Below, in pieces: positions 18,763 to 34,363 of a DNA stretch of 64,000 bases. Position numbers and translations under genes: made by a program. The DNA comes from Thauera sp. K11 (GTDB lineage: Bacteria; Pseudomonadota; Gammaproteobacteria; Burkholderiales; Rhodocyclaceae), in assembly GCF_002354895.1 (NCBI RefSeq), contig NZ_CP023439.1, positions 2,604,001 to 2,668,000 of the forward strand, written 5' to 3'. The notes below the pieces were generated by a model, which saw only the letters and a list, made by a program, of their open reading frames with translations, ran no database searches and had not been told where the DNA came from. Position 1 is the first letter of the stretch. Each line of letters opens with the position of its first letter.

Positions 18763-19461
18763 TCACCGGCCGCCGGCGGCACGCAGGAAGGCGAGCACCT
18801 CGCCCATCAGGTCGTTGATCGCGAGGTACCTGTCGATCGGCGCCGCCAGGATTTCGGCTTCGGACTGGACATGGGGCGCGGGCCGCAGCTCGGCGCGGCA
18901 GTGCTCGACGATCTGCTGCGCCGAGGCGGGCGTGGTCTCGAGATGGAACTGCAGCCCGATCACCGCCTTGCCGAACTGGAAAGCCTGGTTGTCGCAGGCG
19001 GCACTGCGCGCGAGGCGCACCGCGCCGTCCGGCAGGTCGAAGGTTTCGCCATGCCAGTGGAAGACCTCGACCGACGGCGGAAAGCCGAACAGCGCCGGAT
19101 CGCCGTGCGCCACCGCCTCCACCGGAAACCAGCCGATCTCGCGCTCGCGGTTGGGGAACACCCGCGCGCCCAGCGCGCTGGCGATGAGCTGGGCGCCCAG
19201 GCACACGCCCAGCACCGGCCTGCCGCGGCGGATGATGTCGCCGACGAAGCGCGTCTCCTCGGCCAGCCAGGGGAATTCGGCTTCGTCGTTCACGCTCATC
19301 GGCCCGCCCATCACCACCAGCAGGTCGACCGTGGCCGGATCGGGCAGCGCCTCGCCGTCGTGGAACCGGGTGCAGCCGATGTCGCAGCCCGCCATCTCCA
19401 GCCAGGCGGCGATGCTGCCGGGGCCCTCGAAGGCGACGTGCTGCAGGATGTGTGCGTGCAT
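18763..19461 (-). CDS. Class I glutamine amidotransferase (GMP synthase-like)
   Basis: A 232-residue stand-alone amidotransferase. The catalytic triad is visible: Cys87 in LGVCLGAQL, His173 and Glu175 in GLQFHLETT; a glycine-rich VMGGPMSVND precedes them. Proteins of this kind hydrolyse glutamine or gamma-glutamyl compounds, and the acceptor here is unknown. It starts three bases after the stop of the FmdE-like gene on the same strand, so the two form a small operon lying inside, and opposite to, the SMC gene set. Confidence 0.85.
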   Translation of the reverse strand: MHAHILQHVAFEGPGSIAAWLEMAGCDIGCTRFHDGEALPDPATVDLLVVMGGPMSVNDEAEFPWLAEETRFVGDIIRRGRPVLGVCLGAQLIASALGARVFPNREREIGWFPVEAVAHGDPALFGFPPSVEVFHWHGETFDLPDGAVRLARSAACDNQAFQFGKAVIGLQFHLETTPASAQQIVEHCRAELRPAPHVQSEAEILAAPIDRYLAINDLMGEVLAFLRAAGGR

Positions 19462-19464
19462 GGG

Positions 19465-20092
19465 TCAGGCGTCCGTCGTGCTCGTTGCGGGGACGCGGAA
19501 GTGGAACACCGCATCGTCGTCCCAATGCTCAAGCAGGATGCGTTCCACGCGCTGCTGCCACAGCCGGCCGAAGAGGCGGCGCTCCCCGGCGTCCGCCTCG
19601 TTGCGGATGCAGCGCCCCATCAGCACCGGCATCTCGGCTGCCGCCGGCACGCGCGACAGGTCCCGCGGCATCGATCGCGGCGCCGGTGTCGATGCGCGTC
19701 AGGCGCAGCGTGAGCGGGATCTCGGCATCGAACTGCTGCAGCCCGCGCCGCACGAAATGCCCGCCGATGCCCTTGAAGCCGCCCTGCTGCGCCGCGCCGG
19801 TGACCAGCATCAGCACGCTGGCGATCACGCCGGTCACGCCGTGTTCCAGCGGTCCGGCGAAATCGACGCGGACGCCGCCGCGCTCGGGCAGTTCGCCGGG
19901 ATAAAGCTGCGCCATCGAGCGGCAGGCCAGCACATAGGCCGAAGCCACCGTGGGGCAGGAATGCCCTGCGAGCCTGACGGCATCCTCGTAGCCGTACTCA
20001 AGCACGCCGCCCTCGGCGGCACCGAGGAATTCGGCGAGCGGGTCGCGCACGCGGATGCGCGGCACGCGGCAGAAGAATTCGGGAAAGTCCAT
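19465..20092 (-). pseudogene. FmdE-like protein, frameshifted
   Basis: The minus-strand frame from the ATG at 20092 gives MDFPEFFCRVPRIRV and a conserved LAGHSCPTVASAYVLACRSM, which fits the formylmethanofuran dehydrogenase subunit E (FmdE) family, then HFVRRGLQQFDAEIPLTLR. Near 19672-19680, after TRIDTGAAID, the frame turns to unconserved Arg/Gly-rich sequence. The +1 frame carries on naturally with MPRDLSRVPAAAEMPVLMGR and ends at 19465 with HWDDDAVFHFRVP. One base too many (or two too few) in the sequence around GCGATCGATGCC explains it. It could be a real inactivation, two separate ORFs, or a sequencing error. FmdE-like proteins bind a zinc ion; the substrate is unknown. Confidence 0.7.
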
Positions 20093-20360
20093 GGTCCTGC
20101 CTCTCGGGCGTCGATGCACAGGCGCACAGTGTTCCCGAGCCCGCCATGCACGGCATTGATGCAGCTCATTTCGCGCCGTGCGCCGTTCCGGCGCAAGCCC
20201 CGGCGGCCGTGCTGCGGCGCTCATTTGCCGCGGACCGGAGCCGCCGGTACACTCCCGGCCTCGCATCCTGCCCCGCTGTCCGCAGCCGGGCCGCAGACGC
20301 AGCGCATGCGGAGCCCGCTCCGGTGCCGAAACCGCCCCGACACGCCCAGCCGAGCACCCG

Positions 20361-23150
20361 ATGTTCCACATCAAGACCCTAGAACTCGTCCATTGGGACT
20401 TCTGGCGCCGCTTCTCGCTGCCGCTCGATGCCCAGATCATCACCATCGTCGGCCCCAACGGCTCGGGCAAGACCACGCTGCTGGACGCGCTGCGCACGCT
20501 GTTCGCGCTGCGCTGCTCCGGCAAGCGCGACTTCCGCCGCTACGTGCGCCGCGCCGACCGCAGCTTCGCGTGGATCAGGGCCATCGTCGCCAACGTGCCG
20601 GGCAGCACCGGCAGGCGGCCCTTCTTCCCCTGCCTGTCGGACGAGGTGACGCTCGCCTGCCGCATCCGCAAGGCCGGCGGCGACTGGATCCGCGACTACG
20701 CCATCGTCGACGGCAACCAGGACATCGAGGCGCTGGAGGCCACCAGCGACTGGATCGGCCTGCGCGACTACCAGAACCGGCTCGCCTGGGGCGGGCTGAC
20801 GCCGGCCATCACCAAGGTGCTGGCGCTGGAACAGGGCGACACCGACAAGCTGTGCGAATACTCGCCCAAGGCGCTGCTCGAACTGGTGTTCGACGTCTTC
20901 GGCGACAAGGAGGTGCTGGACAACTACCAGGCCGCGCGCGAAGAACAGAAGAACGCCGAGCGCGAACTGGGCGAACTCGGCATCGATCTCGACCGGCTGA
21001 AGACGCAGGCCGAGGAAAAGAAGGCCGAGGCCAACCGCTTCCTCGAATGGAAGCAACTCGCCGACGAAGTGCAGGCGCTGGAAGCGGAAATCGTGCCGCG
21101 GCTGGAAACCGCCGAACTCGCGCACGAGATCGCCGCCGAGCGCGGCGAACTACTGCGGCTGGACCGCGAGCGCACCGAAAAACAGGCCGAGCAGCGCGAA
21201 GCCCGCGCACGGCTCGACAAGGTGCGTGCCGAGCAGGACGCCGCCGCCGCCGAGCGCAAGCGGCTGAAGCAGCACGACGGCGATGCCGAGCAGCGCCACC
21301 TCGCGACCCACGACCGCGTGCGCGACCTGGAAAAGCTGCTCGCCGAGCGCGACGCGCTGCGTGCCCAGCTCGCCGCCGAACATGGCGCCGATGCCGTCGC
21401 ACTGGACAAGGAGCACGAGGAAGCCGACGCCGCCCTCGCCCGCCTGCGCGGCAAGGAACGCGAACTCGTCGCCGCCTTCGAGGAACGCACCGAAACGCTG
21501 CGCGCCGAACGCAACCGCAACGGCCCGCCGGGCGATGCCGAAGTCGCGCGCTTTCGCGTCAAGCTGAGCGCCGAGGGCATCGCCCACTGCAGCCTGGCCG
21601 AGATCGTCGAGGTCACCGACCCCGCCTGGCAGGCGGCGCTGGAAGCCATCCTGCGCACCTACCGCCACCTGGTCCTGCTCGAACGCGAAGCAGACCGCCA
21701 CGCCGCCTGGGCGCTGGGCGAGCGCGAGCGCTTCCGCCACTTCATCGTGCCCGAGCGCGAACCCGCGCCGCCGCCGCGGCCGATGAGCCTGGCCGAGGTG
21801 GTGCAGTTTTCCGCACCGGTGCCGCGCTGGCTCGCGGACCTGCTCAACCGCATCCGCCGCGTCGAAGACGCCGGCGCCGCTCGCGACCTGCCGCGCGAGC
21901 AGGAATGGATCACCCGCGACGGCTACCACCGCGAGCGCCGCGGCGCCCGCCACCTCGGCCGGCCGCAGGAATTCTACTTCGGCGAACTCGCCCGCCAGTC
22001 GCGCATCGCCGCCCTGCAGGACGAGATCGGCGGCCTCGACAGACAGTTGCAAGCGCTGCGCCCAAAGCTGGACGAAGCCGCCGCGCGGGTCGCGTCGCTG
22101 CGCCAGCGCATGCTCGGCCTGCAGTCGGCGCAACTGCTGGCGGCCAGCGCCGAACGCTACGCGGCCGCCGAGGCGGAACTGCCGCAGGCACGCAAAGCCC
22201 TCACCGAGGCGATCGCCGACCGCGCCGAGACGCGCGGCGCGCTGGACGCGCTGAGCGAGAAGCTGAGCGGCATCCAGATCGAGGTCGACCGCCGCGCGCG
22301 CGAACAGAAGGCGATCGACCTGCGCCTGGCCGACATCGCGCGCGAGCACGGCCCGCGCCGCCGCGCGCAGGCCGAGCGCATCCTGAAACTGCGCCGCCGC
22401 CGGCGCGGCATGCCGGCGCACTGGCTGGACACCTCCGAACTCGCCCTGCTGGCCGAGCGCTACGGCGACGCGCGCGGCGCCCGCCTGCAGGCCGAGCGCC
22501 TGCGCCGCCACCTCGGCGAAGGCGAGTGGATCACCGACCCGGCGGTGCTCGTGGTGCGCGACCGGCTCGCCGCCGACGTGACGCTGCGCGAACGCGACTA
22601 CCTCGACCGCCAGGGCTACTGCACCACCGCGCGCATCCACACCGACGCCGCGCGCGCCGCCTACATCGCCAAGCTGCGCGTCACCGTGCGCCAGTACGCC
22701 AGGAACCTGAAGGCGCTCGGCGAACTCGCCAACGTCGGCGTGGACTGCCCCACCCCGCACCTGGAAAACGACGACCTGTCGCTGGCCCAGGCCGGCCTGG
22801 AAGTGCGCTTCGACTTCGACCGCAAGGGCGCCGTCGGCCTCAACGACGGCGAAGCCTCCGGCGGCCAGCAGGTCATGAAGTCGCTGATCCTGCTGATCGG
22901 CCTGCTGATGGACGACGCCCGCCCCGGCGGCTTCGTCTTCATCGACGAACCCTTCGCGCACCTGGACGTCGCCAACATCGACCGCGTCGGCACCTTCCTG
23001 CGCGCCACCCGCGCGCAATACCTGATCACCACCCCGGTCACCCACAACGCCAACGTCTTCGCACCGGCACAGCTCACCCTAGTCACCCGCAAGAAACAAC
23101 CCGGCGGCGACTGGGCACCGCCGATCGGGGTACTGCAGCGGGAGGTTTGA
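20361..23150 (+). CDS. SMC-like ATPase (MukB/MksB/JetC type)
   Basis: A 929-residue ABC-type chromosome-structure ATPase. Walker A is at residues 31-38 (VGPNGSGKTTLLDAL). The long coiled coil is seen in Glu/Lys/Arg heptads from about 190 to 390 and 540 to 680. A hinge-like globular part lies around 395-470 (LAEIVEVTDPAWQAALEAIL). The ABC signature SGGQQVMKSL is near 833 and Walker B with FVFIDEPFAHLD near 860. It is shorter than MukB (about 1,480) but in the MksB range. Its kleisin- and KITE-like partners lie 1.6 kb upstream, behind two inverted genes. No TOPRIM nuclease (JetD/MksG) follows, so a plasmid-restricting Wadjet role cannot be claimed. Confidence 0.8.
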   Translation: MFHIKTLELVHWDFWRRFSLPLDAQIITIVGPNGSGKTTLLDALRTLFALRCSGKRDFRRYVRRADRSFAWIRAIVANVPGSTGRRPFFPCLSDEVTLACRIRKAGGDWIRDYAIVDGNQDIEALEATSDWIGLRDYQNRLAWGGLTPAITKVLALEQGDTDKLCEYSPKALLELVFDVFGDKEVLDNYQAAREEQKNAERELGELGIDLDRLKTQAEEKKAEANRFLEWKQLADEVQALEAEIVPRLETAELAHEIAAERGELLRLDRERTEKQAEQREARARLDKVRAEQDAAAAERKRLKQHDGDAEQRHLATHDRVRDLEKLLAERDALRAQLAAEHGADAVALDKEHEEADAALARLRGKERELVAAFEERTETLRAERNRNGPPGDAEVARFRVKLSAEGIAHCSLAEIVEVTDPAWQAALEAILRTYRHLVLLEREADRHAAWALGERERFRHFIVPEREPAPPPRPMSLAEVVQFSAPVPRWLADLLNRIRRVEDAGAARDLPREQEWITRDGYHRERRGARHLGRPQEFYFGELARQSRIAALQDEIGGLDRQLQALRPKLDEAAARVASLRQRMLGLQSAQLLAASAERYAAAEAELPQARKALTEAIADRAETRGALDALSEKLSGIQIEVDRRAREQKAIDLRLADIAREHGPRRRAQAERILKLRRRRRGMPAHWLDTSELALLAERYGDARGARLQAERLRRHLGEGEWITDPAVLVVRDRLAADVTLRERDYLDRQGYCTTARIHTDAARAAYIAKLRVTVRQYARNLKALGELANVGVDCPTPHLENDDLSLAQAGLEVRFDFDRKGAVGLNDGEASGGQQVMKSLILLIGLLMDDARPGGFVFIDEPFAHLDVANIDRVGTFLRATRAQYLITTPVTHNANVFAPAQLTLVTRKKQPGGDWAPPIGVLQREV

Positions 23151-23514
23151 GGCGACGCGGCCTCAGCCCGCCCTGTCTACAGATTCTCCCACCCCAAGGA
23201 ATGCGCCCCTGGACACTTCACTGCAAGCGCATCGGGCAGCCCCACTTCGCCACGCCCGATGTGAAGGCGCCGCATACTGGCAACCGATAGCCAATGGTGG
23301 AAGAAGTGTCGCGGCACAGGGTACGATTCGCTGCACCTGCTTTGCCCCCGCTACCGAGCCTTCTTCCGGCGGGCAAGCCCCTGGAGAATACGTGGCCCGA
23401 TGCCGTGATACCAGCGTCCGGGTACCGGCAGCCCCATTTCCCGATATCCATACCACATGTGTCAGTTTCTTCAACCGGCGCTGAGCGCCATCCGTTCGTT
23501 GCAAGGAGATAAAA
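23151..23514. other. Intergenic stretch between the SMC ATPase and the YegP-like gene
   Basis: No convincing gene is seen in these 364 bp. Two similar segments, GGCAGCCCCACTTC (from 23237) and GGCAGCCCCATTTC (from 23429), form a loose direct repeat. The last bases supply a strong ribosome-binding site, AAGGAGAT, for the gene at 23515. Confidence 0.5.
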
Positions 23515-23847
23515 ATGGCAGGCTGGTTCGAGCTGAGCAAGAGTACAGACGGTCAGTTTCGTTTCATTCTCAAGGCCGGCAATGCAGAAACGATACTCAC
23601 AAGTGAACTTTACAAAGCCAGGGCTTCCGCGGAGAACGGCATAGCGTCAGTGCAGGCAAACTGCCAGTCGGAGGACCGATACGAGAAGAAGTCGGCGTCG
23701 AACGGCAAGCTCTATTTCAATCTGAAGGCTGCAAACAGCCAAGTGATCGGTACCAGCCAGATGTATGCCTCCGAGTCCACACGTGACGCGGGCATCTCCT
23801 CGGTCAAATCGAATGGCGTGAGCCAGGTGGTCAAGGACAATACATAA
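23515..23847 (+). CDS. YegP-like DUF1508 protein, two tandem domains
   Basis: A 110-residue protein made of two similar halves: WFELSKSTDGQFRFILKAGN with a following IASVQAN, and YEKKSASNGKLYFNLKAANS with a following ISSVKSNG. This is the duplicated DUF1508 fold of YegP-type proteins, small cytosolic beta-rich proteins of unknown function. Its base composition is clearly less GC-rich than the surrounding genes and it borders the CRISPR array, which may point to separate acquisition. AAGGAGAT six bases upstream fixes the start. Confidence 0.88.
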   Translation: MAGWFELSKSTDGQFRFILKAGNAETILTSELYKARASAENGIASVQANCQSEDRYEKKSASNGKLYFNLKAANSQVIGTSQMYASESTRDAGISSVKSNGVSQVVKDNT

Positions 23848-24005
23848 CTGCTCCGGCAAGGGACGTCCTGCAGTAAGACTGTGAGACGTCCTCTCGGCAC
23901 TCTCCTGGATCTTTCCGGGAGGCAGTAGGGGACTGGCTTTGTTCGATGCCTGTCTCGCAGGGAAAACGGCCTGTGTGCCATCGGGATCTGGTCACGCAGG
24001 CCGTT

Positions 24006-28697
<4,692 letters not shown>

Positions 28698-28988
28698 TCA
28701 GAGGATGAGGGGGCCATTCAGATCGAGGACAGGCTTTGCACCCACATGCTCGACCTTGTTCTGCCAATTCCGGCCGAGATAGTAGAAGCGCAGGCTATCG
28801 TGCTCGGGATCGATCAGTTCGCACAGCCTGCTCTTGAGAAAGGTCCACTGCGCAAGGTCGACTTCGATCTCGAAGACCGAGTACTGCACCCGCTGGCCAT
28901 AGTCCCGGCAGGCTTTGGCCAAGCGGCGCAGGCGCTTCTCGCCGCCGGCGTCACGGGTACTCACATCGTAGCTGACGAGAACCATCAT
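28698..28988 (-). CDS. cas2: CRISPR-associated endoribonuclease-fold protein Cas2
   Basis: A 96-residue ferredoxin-fold protein that forms the Cas1-Cas2 integrase. The N-terminal strand [20 protein letters not shown] carries the conserved Asp, followed by [14 protein letters not shown]; the size and the motifs are those of type I-C Cas2. The first two codons are both ATG, so the start could be 28988 or 28985. It lies nine bases after cas1 and directly before the leader. Confidence 0.95.
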   Translation of the reverse strand: MMVLVSYDVSTRDAGGEKRLRRLAKACRDYGQRVQYSVFEIEVDLAQWTFLKSRLCELIDPEHDSLRFYYLGRNWQNKVEHVGAKPVLDLNGPLIL

Positions 28989-28997
28989 CGGCCTGCC

Positions 28998-30038
28998 CTA
29001 CTTCCACAGAAACGGGGGATAAGCGTCGAGGTCACCGCGCAGATGGCGGGCCATCAATTGCGCCTGAACGACGGGAAACAGGCCGATTTCGATCTTTTCG
29101 TCGAGGAAGGCATGGCGCAGCGATTCGCGTTTGCGCTCCTGATAGGCGGTGAGCACGGTCTTGCGTGACTCTTCCTTCAGCAGCACTGCGCCGTTGTCCA
29201 TGCGCATGAAATCGCGCGTCGAAACCTGCTTGCGATTGATCAGCGTCAGTGCCAGGCGGTCGGCGAGTACGGGACGGAACTCCTCGACCATGTCCAGTGC
29301 AAGGCTCGGGCGGCCGGGGCGGTCTCGATGCAGGAATCCCACCGCCGGGTCCAGGCCCACCGTTTCCAGGGCGGAGCGGCAGTCATGCGTGAGCAGCGTG
29401 TAGAGGAAGGAGAGCAGCGCGTTGGCCGCATCGGCGGGTGGGCGCCGGCTGCGCCCGCCAAAGCGCATGTCGGCGTCCGGCACGCGGATGAGATGGTCGA
29501 ACACGCCAAAGTAGCTCTGCGCAGCCTCGCCCTCCAGGCCGCGCAACACGTCGATCGGGGCATCGGCAAGCAGGCGGTCGGCAATCCGCTTGAGCCGCTT
29601 GTCGGTATGCGCGAGTTCAGCCTGTGCCGGGTCGGGTAAATCGCTGCCGTAGTCGCGCAGTCCGCGCGACACCACTGCCCGCTGATTGTGCACCTTGCCG
29701 ATCAACACGTTCCGCACGATAGCCGCGCAACGCGAAGGATCGTCGGTACGACGATACTGTTCCCGCCGCAACAGCACGTTGCCGGATACCGGCCCCTCGA
29801 CCCGGGCAAGAAACCTGCCGTTGGGGCTCAGATAGCACACGCTGATGCCCTGCTCCGCGCAGTAGCCGAGCAACGGCGGCGACACCAGCACCCGCCCGAA
29901 GCACACCAGGCTTTCGAGCATGTGCGCCGGTAGTCTCGCCCGTACTTCGCCCTCGACTTCCATGACGAGGTTGGCGCCATCCTTGCGCAACCATGCGCCT
30001 TCCGTCGTCACGTATACGGTATTGAGCTGTCGCCGCAT
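28998..30038 (-). CDS. cas1: CRISPR-associated integrase Cas1 (type I-C)
   Basis: A 346-residue metal-dependent integrase that inserts new spacers at the leader end. Catalytic features are a Glu in VLRGLEGEAAQSYF near residue 170, His237 in VGFLHRDRPGRPS, and the acidic cluster of ALDMVEEFRP near 248-253. Typical type I-C opening (RRQLNTVYVTTEGAWL). It sits between cas4 and cas2, with only three bases between it and cas4. Confidence 0.96.
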   Translation of the reverse strand: MRRQLNTVYVTTEGAWLRKDGANLVMEVEGEVRARLPAHMLESLVCFGRVLVSPPLLGYCAEQGISVCYLSPNGRFLARVEGPVSGNVLLRREQYRRTDDPSRCAAIVRNVLIGKVHNQRAVVSRGLRDYGSDLPDPAQAELAHTDKRLKRIADRLLADAPIDVLRGLEGEAAQSYFGVFDHLIRVPDADMRFGGRSRRPPADAANALLSFLYTLLTHDCRSALETVGLDPAVGFLHRDRPGRPSLALDMVEEFRPVLADRLALTLINRKQVSTRDFMRMDNGAVLLKEESRKTVLTAYQERKRESLRHAFLDEKIEIGLFPVVQAQLMARHLRGDLDAYPPFLWK

Positions 30039-30041
30039 GGA

Positions 30042-30671
30042 TCAGGGCTCCTCCGCGATCTGGCCGCGCAGCCACGCCTCGACGTCCTGCCCCTTGCCGA
30101 GCAGTTTCGGCTGGCACAGGTCGATGAGCGAACAGGCGTCGCAGCGTTCCGCCCGGTAGGTTGCGAGCGGGGTCCGGCCGGATCGGATCATCTCGCGCGT
30201 GATGCGTATCGTGTCGAGCGTGAGCAGGCGCAGGTCGTCGTCGAATGCGACGGCCTGACGCCGGCGCGTCTGGCCGTAGAACAGAGCCCCCTCTTCCACC
30301 CGGCAGCCGGACATGACCTCCAGGCACAGCGCCTGCGCGCACAACTGGACTTCATCGGCGCGGTGCGCCTTGGGGCGTCCGCGCTTGTATTCCACCGGAC
30401 AGGGAATCTCCACCCCCTCTTCCTGACGGAACTCGACGACGTCTGCCACGCCGGAGATGCCCAGTTCGACGCTGGACAGCGGCATCGCCGTAATCGTGCG
30501 CACGCCGTGGCGCCGCTCGATCTGCGGCGTGTCGGCGCGGTCATGCAGCAGGCGGCCCTCGGCGGTCTGGCGATTCTCCGCCCACAGGCGCTCGACGTGG
30601 ATCAGCGCGCACTGGCGCGGGCAGTAGAGATAGTGCTGCAGAGCGGAGATCGGCAGGAGGTCGTCTTCCAT
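30042..30671 (-). CDS. cas4: CRISPR-associated exonuclease Cas4
   Basis: A 209-residue RecB-like nuclease with an iron-sulfur cluster, which trims and orients prespacers by their PAM. Cys17 in HYLYCPRQC and a C-terminal group in RCDACSLIDLC give the four cluster ligands. The nuclease core shows ISGVADVVEF and PVEYKRGRPK (the Asp and E-x-K motifs) and a QLCAQALCLE helix. It precedes cas1, as in other I-C loci. Confidence 0.95.
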   Translation of the reverse strand: MEDDLLPISALQHYLYCPRQCALIHVERLWAENRQTAEGRLLHDRADTPQIERRHGVRTITAMPLSSVELGISGVADVVEFRQEEGVEIPCPVEYKRGRPKAHRADEVQLCAQALCLEVMSGCRVEEGALFYGQTRRRQAVAFDDDLRLLTLDTIRITREMIRSGRTPLATYRAERCDACSLIDLCQPKLLGKGQDVEAWLRGQIAEEP

Positions 30672-30694
30672 CGCCCGTTCTCCGCCGCTGCGCC

Positions 30695-31575
30695 TTACAG
30701 GTACTCGCGCACACTCACGCCCTGCGGCAGGGCTTCTGCGTCGATGCGTACCCGATAGTCGGCAAAGCTGCGCGCCGGGCCGTCATCCTCCGACTTCACA
30801 CGCTCGACCTCGACGGTGTCGAACAGCACGTGCGCCGGCGCGTTGCCCATGGCGCTGTCGTGCTCGAACACGATCAGCTTGCGCGCCGCCATCTCGCCCC
30901 GCGCGGCGGAGCGGTCATGCTCGAACATGTTGATGAGCGCACGCCACAGCAGTCGCAGGTCGTCGTCGGAAAAGCCGCTGCGTTCGGCCAGCTTGGCGGA
31001 GACGAAGCCATGCGCGCGATACAGGCCGTAGGGCAGGATGTGCTTGCGCCCCATGGTGCGGTTGTCGCCGCTCTGCGCCTCGGCCTCCTTCTCGGTGGTG
31101 ACCGCCATGCGGGTGATGGAGATTTCCAGCGGCAGCACCGGCTCGACCGAGGTGGCGAAGCCCAGTTGCACCGGGCCGCGCACCTGGCCGGCGTTGATGC
31201 CGGTGGTCATCACCGCGCCGAAGGTGCGCACGTCGAAGAAGTTGGCGCACATCCACGCGGTGATCTCCCGCGCCTTGGCCTCGTCCTTGGGCAGCTTCTT
31301 GTCCTCGGGCTTGATCTCCAGCGCATCGTAGGCCCGCTTGTGCTGGTTGTTGAGAATGGCCTTTTCCTGCATGTAGATGGCGTAGCCCGGGCCGCCTTCC
31401 TTGTCCAGGGTCACGAAGTTGCGGATCTTGCGCTTGAGGGCCACGTCGGTCACCAGGCCGCGGTTGGTTTCCGGGTCCAGGCGCGGCAGGTTGCCGGCAT
31501 CCGGATCGCCGTTGGGGTTGCCGTTGGTGACGTCGAACAGGTAGACGAATTCGTAGCGATGGGCGATGGCCGTCA

Positions 31576-31576
<1 letters not shown>
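30695..31576 (-). CDS. cas7: Cas7 (Csd2), backbone subunit of type I-C Cascade
   Basis: A 293-residue RAMP protein that coats the crRNA spacer. The family opening [20 protein letters not shown] is unmistakable, and [20 protein letters not shown] with [16 protein letters not shown] follow. Its start overlaps the cas8c stop as ATGA, so translation is coupled. Confidence 0.96.
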
Positions 31577-34136
<2,560 letters not shown>

Positions 34137-34152
<16 letters not shown>

Positions 34153-34289
34153 ATCCGCACCAGTCTCTCGATCAGTCCGATCAAAGCAATGCCGATGACC
34201 AACCACGGCAGTAATGGCTGTCGGTGTCCTCGAAAGCTCAGCTCAAACTTGATATGCAGGTCCGGGCCAGACTCTTTTGGCTGTTTCAC
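34137..34289 (-). CDS. Predicted 50-residue single-pass membrane protein between cas3 and cas5c
   Basis: An ORF too short for routine calling. GTG at 34289 is preceded by AGGGG seven bases upstream, and the stop TAG is at 34139-34137. The first 25 residues are polar (MKQPKESGPDLHIKFELSFR). They are followed by a hydrophobic helix PLLPWLVIGIALIGLIERLV and a short tail ending MWIET. The codons for the tail (TGG ATT GAA ACT) are the CRISPR handle. The ORF lies in cas orientation, downstream of a candidate promoter that the crRNA-like RNA would target. A small membrane toxin (CreT-like) is one reading; a fortuitous ORF is the other. Confidence 0.5.
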
Positions 34290-34318
34290 GACATAACCCC
34301 TGTCATGATCGTGAACCC

Positions 34319-34347
34319 AACTTAGCCTAGCTTTTTAGGTTGTTCAA
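34319..34347 (-). promoter_or_regulatory. Candidate sigma-70 promoter overlapping the 16-bp target
   Basis: On the minus strand TTGAAC (34347-34342) and TAAGTT (34324-34319) are 17 bases apart, matching the -35 and -10 hexamers at four and three of six positions. The -35 lies inside the 16-bp sequence that the crRNA-like spacer matches, so Cascade bound there would block it. The match is weak and the promoter is a proposal only. Confidence 0.35.
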
Positions 34348-34363
34348 TGTCGAAATTTTCCTG

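Noticed and set aside
16746..23150. Calling the SMC set a Wadjet plasmid-defence system
   Set aside because: The defining TOPRIM nuclease JetD is absent and the genes are split, so only an SMC-complex call is supported.
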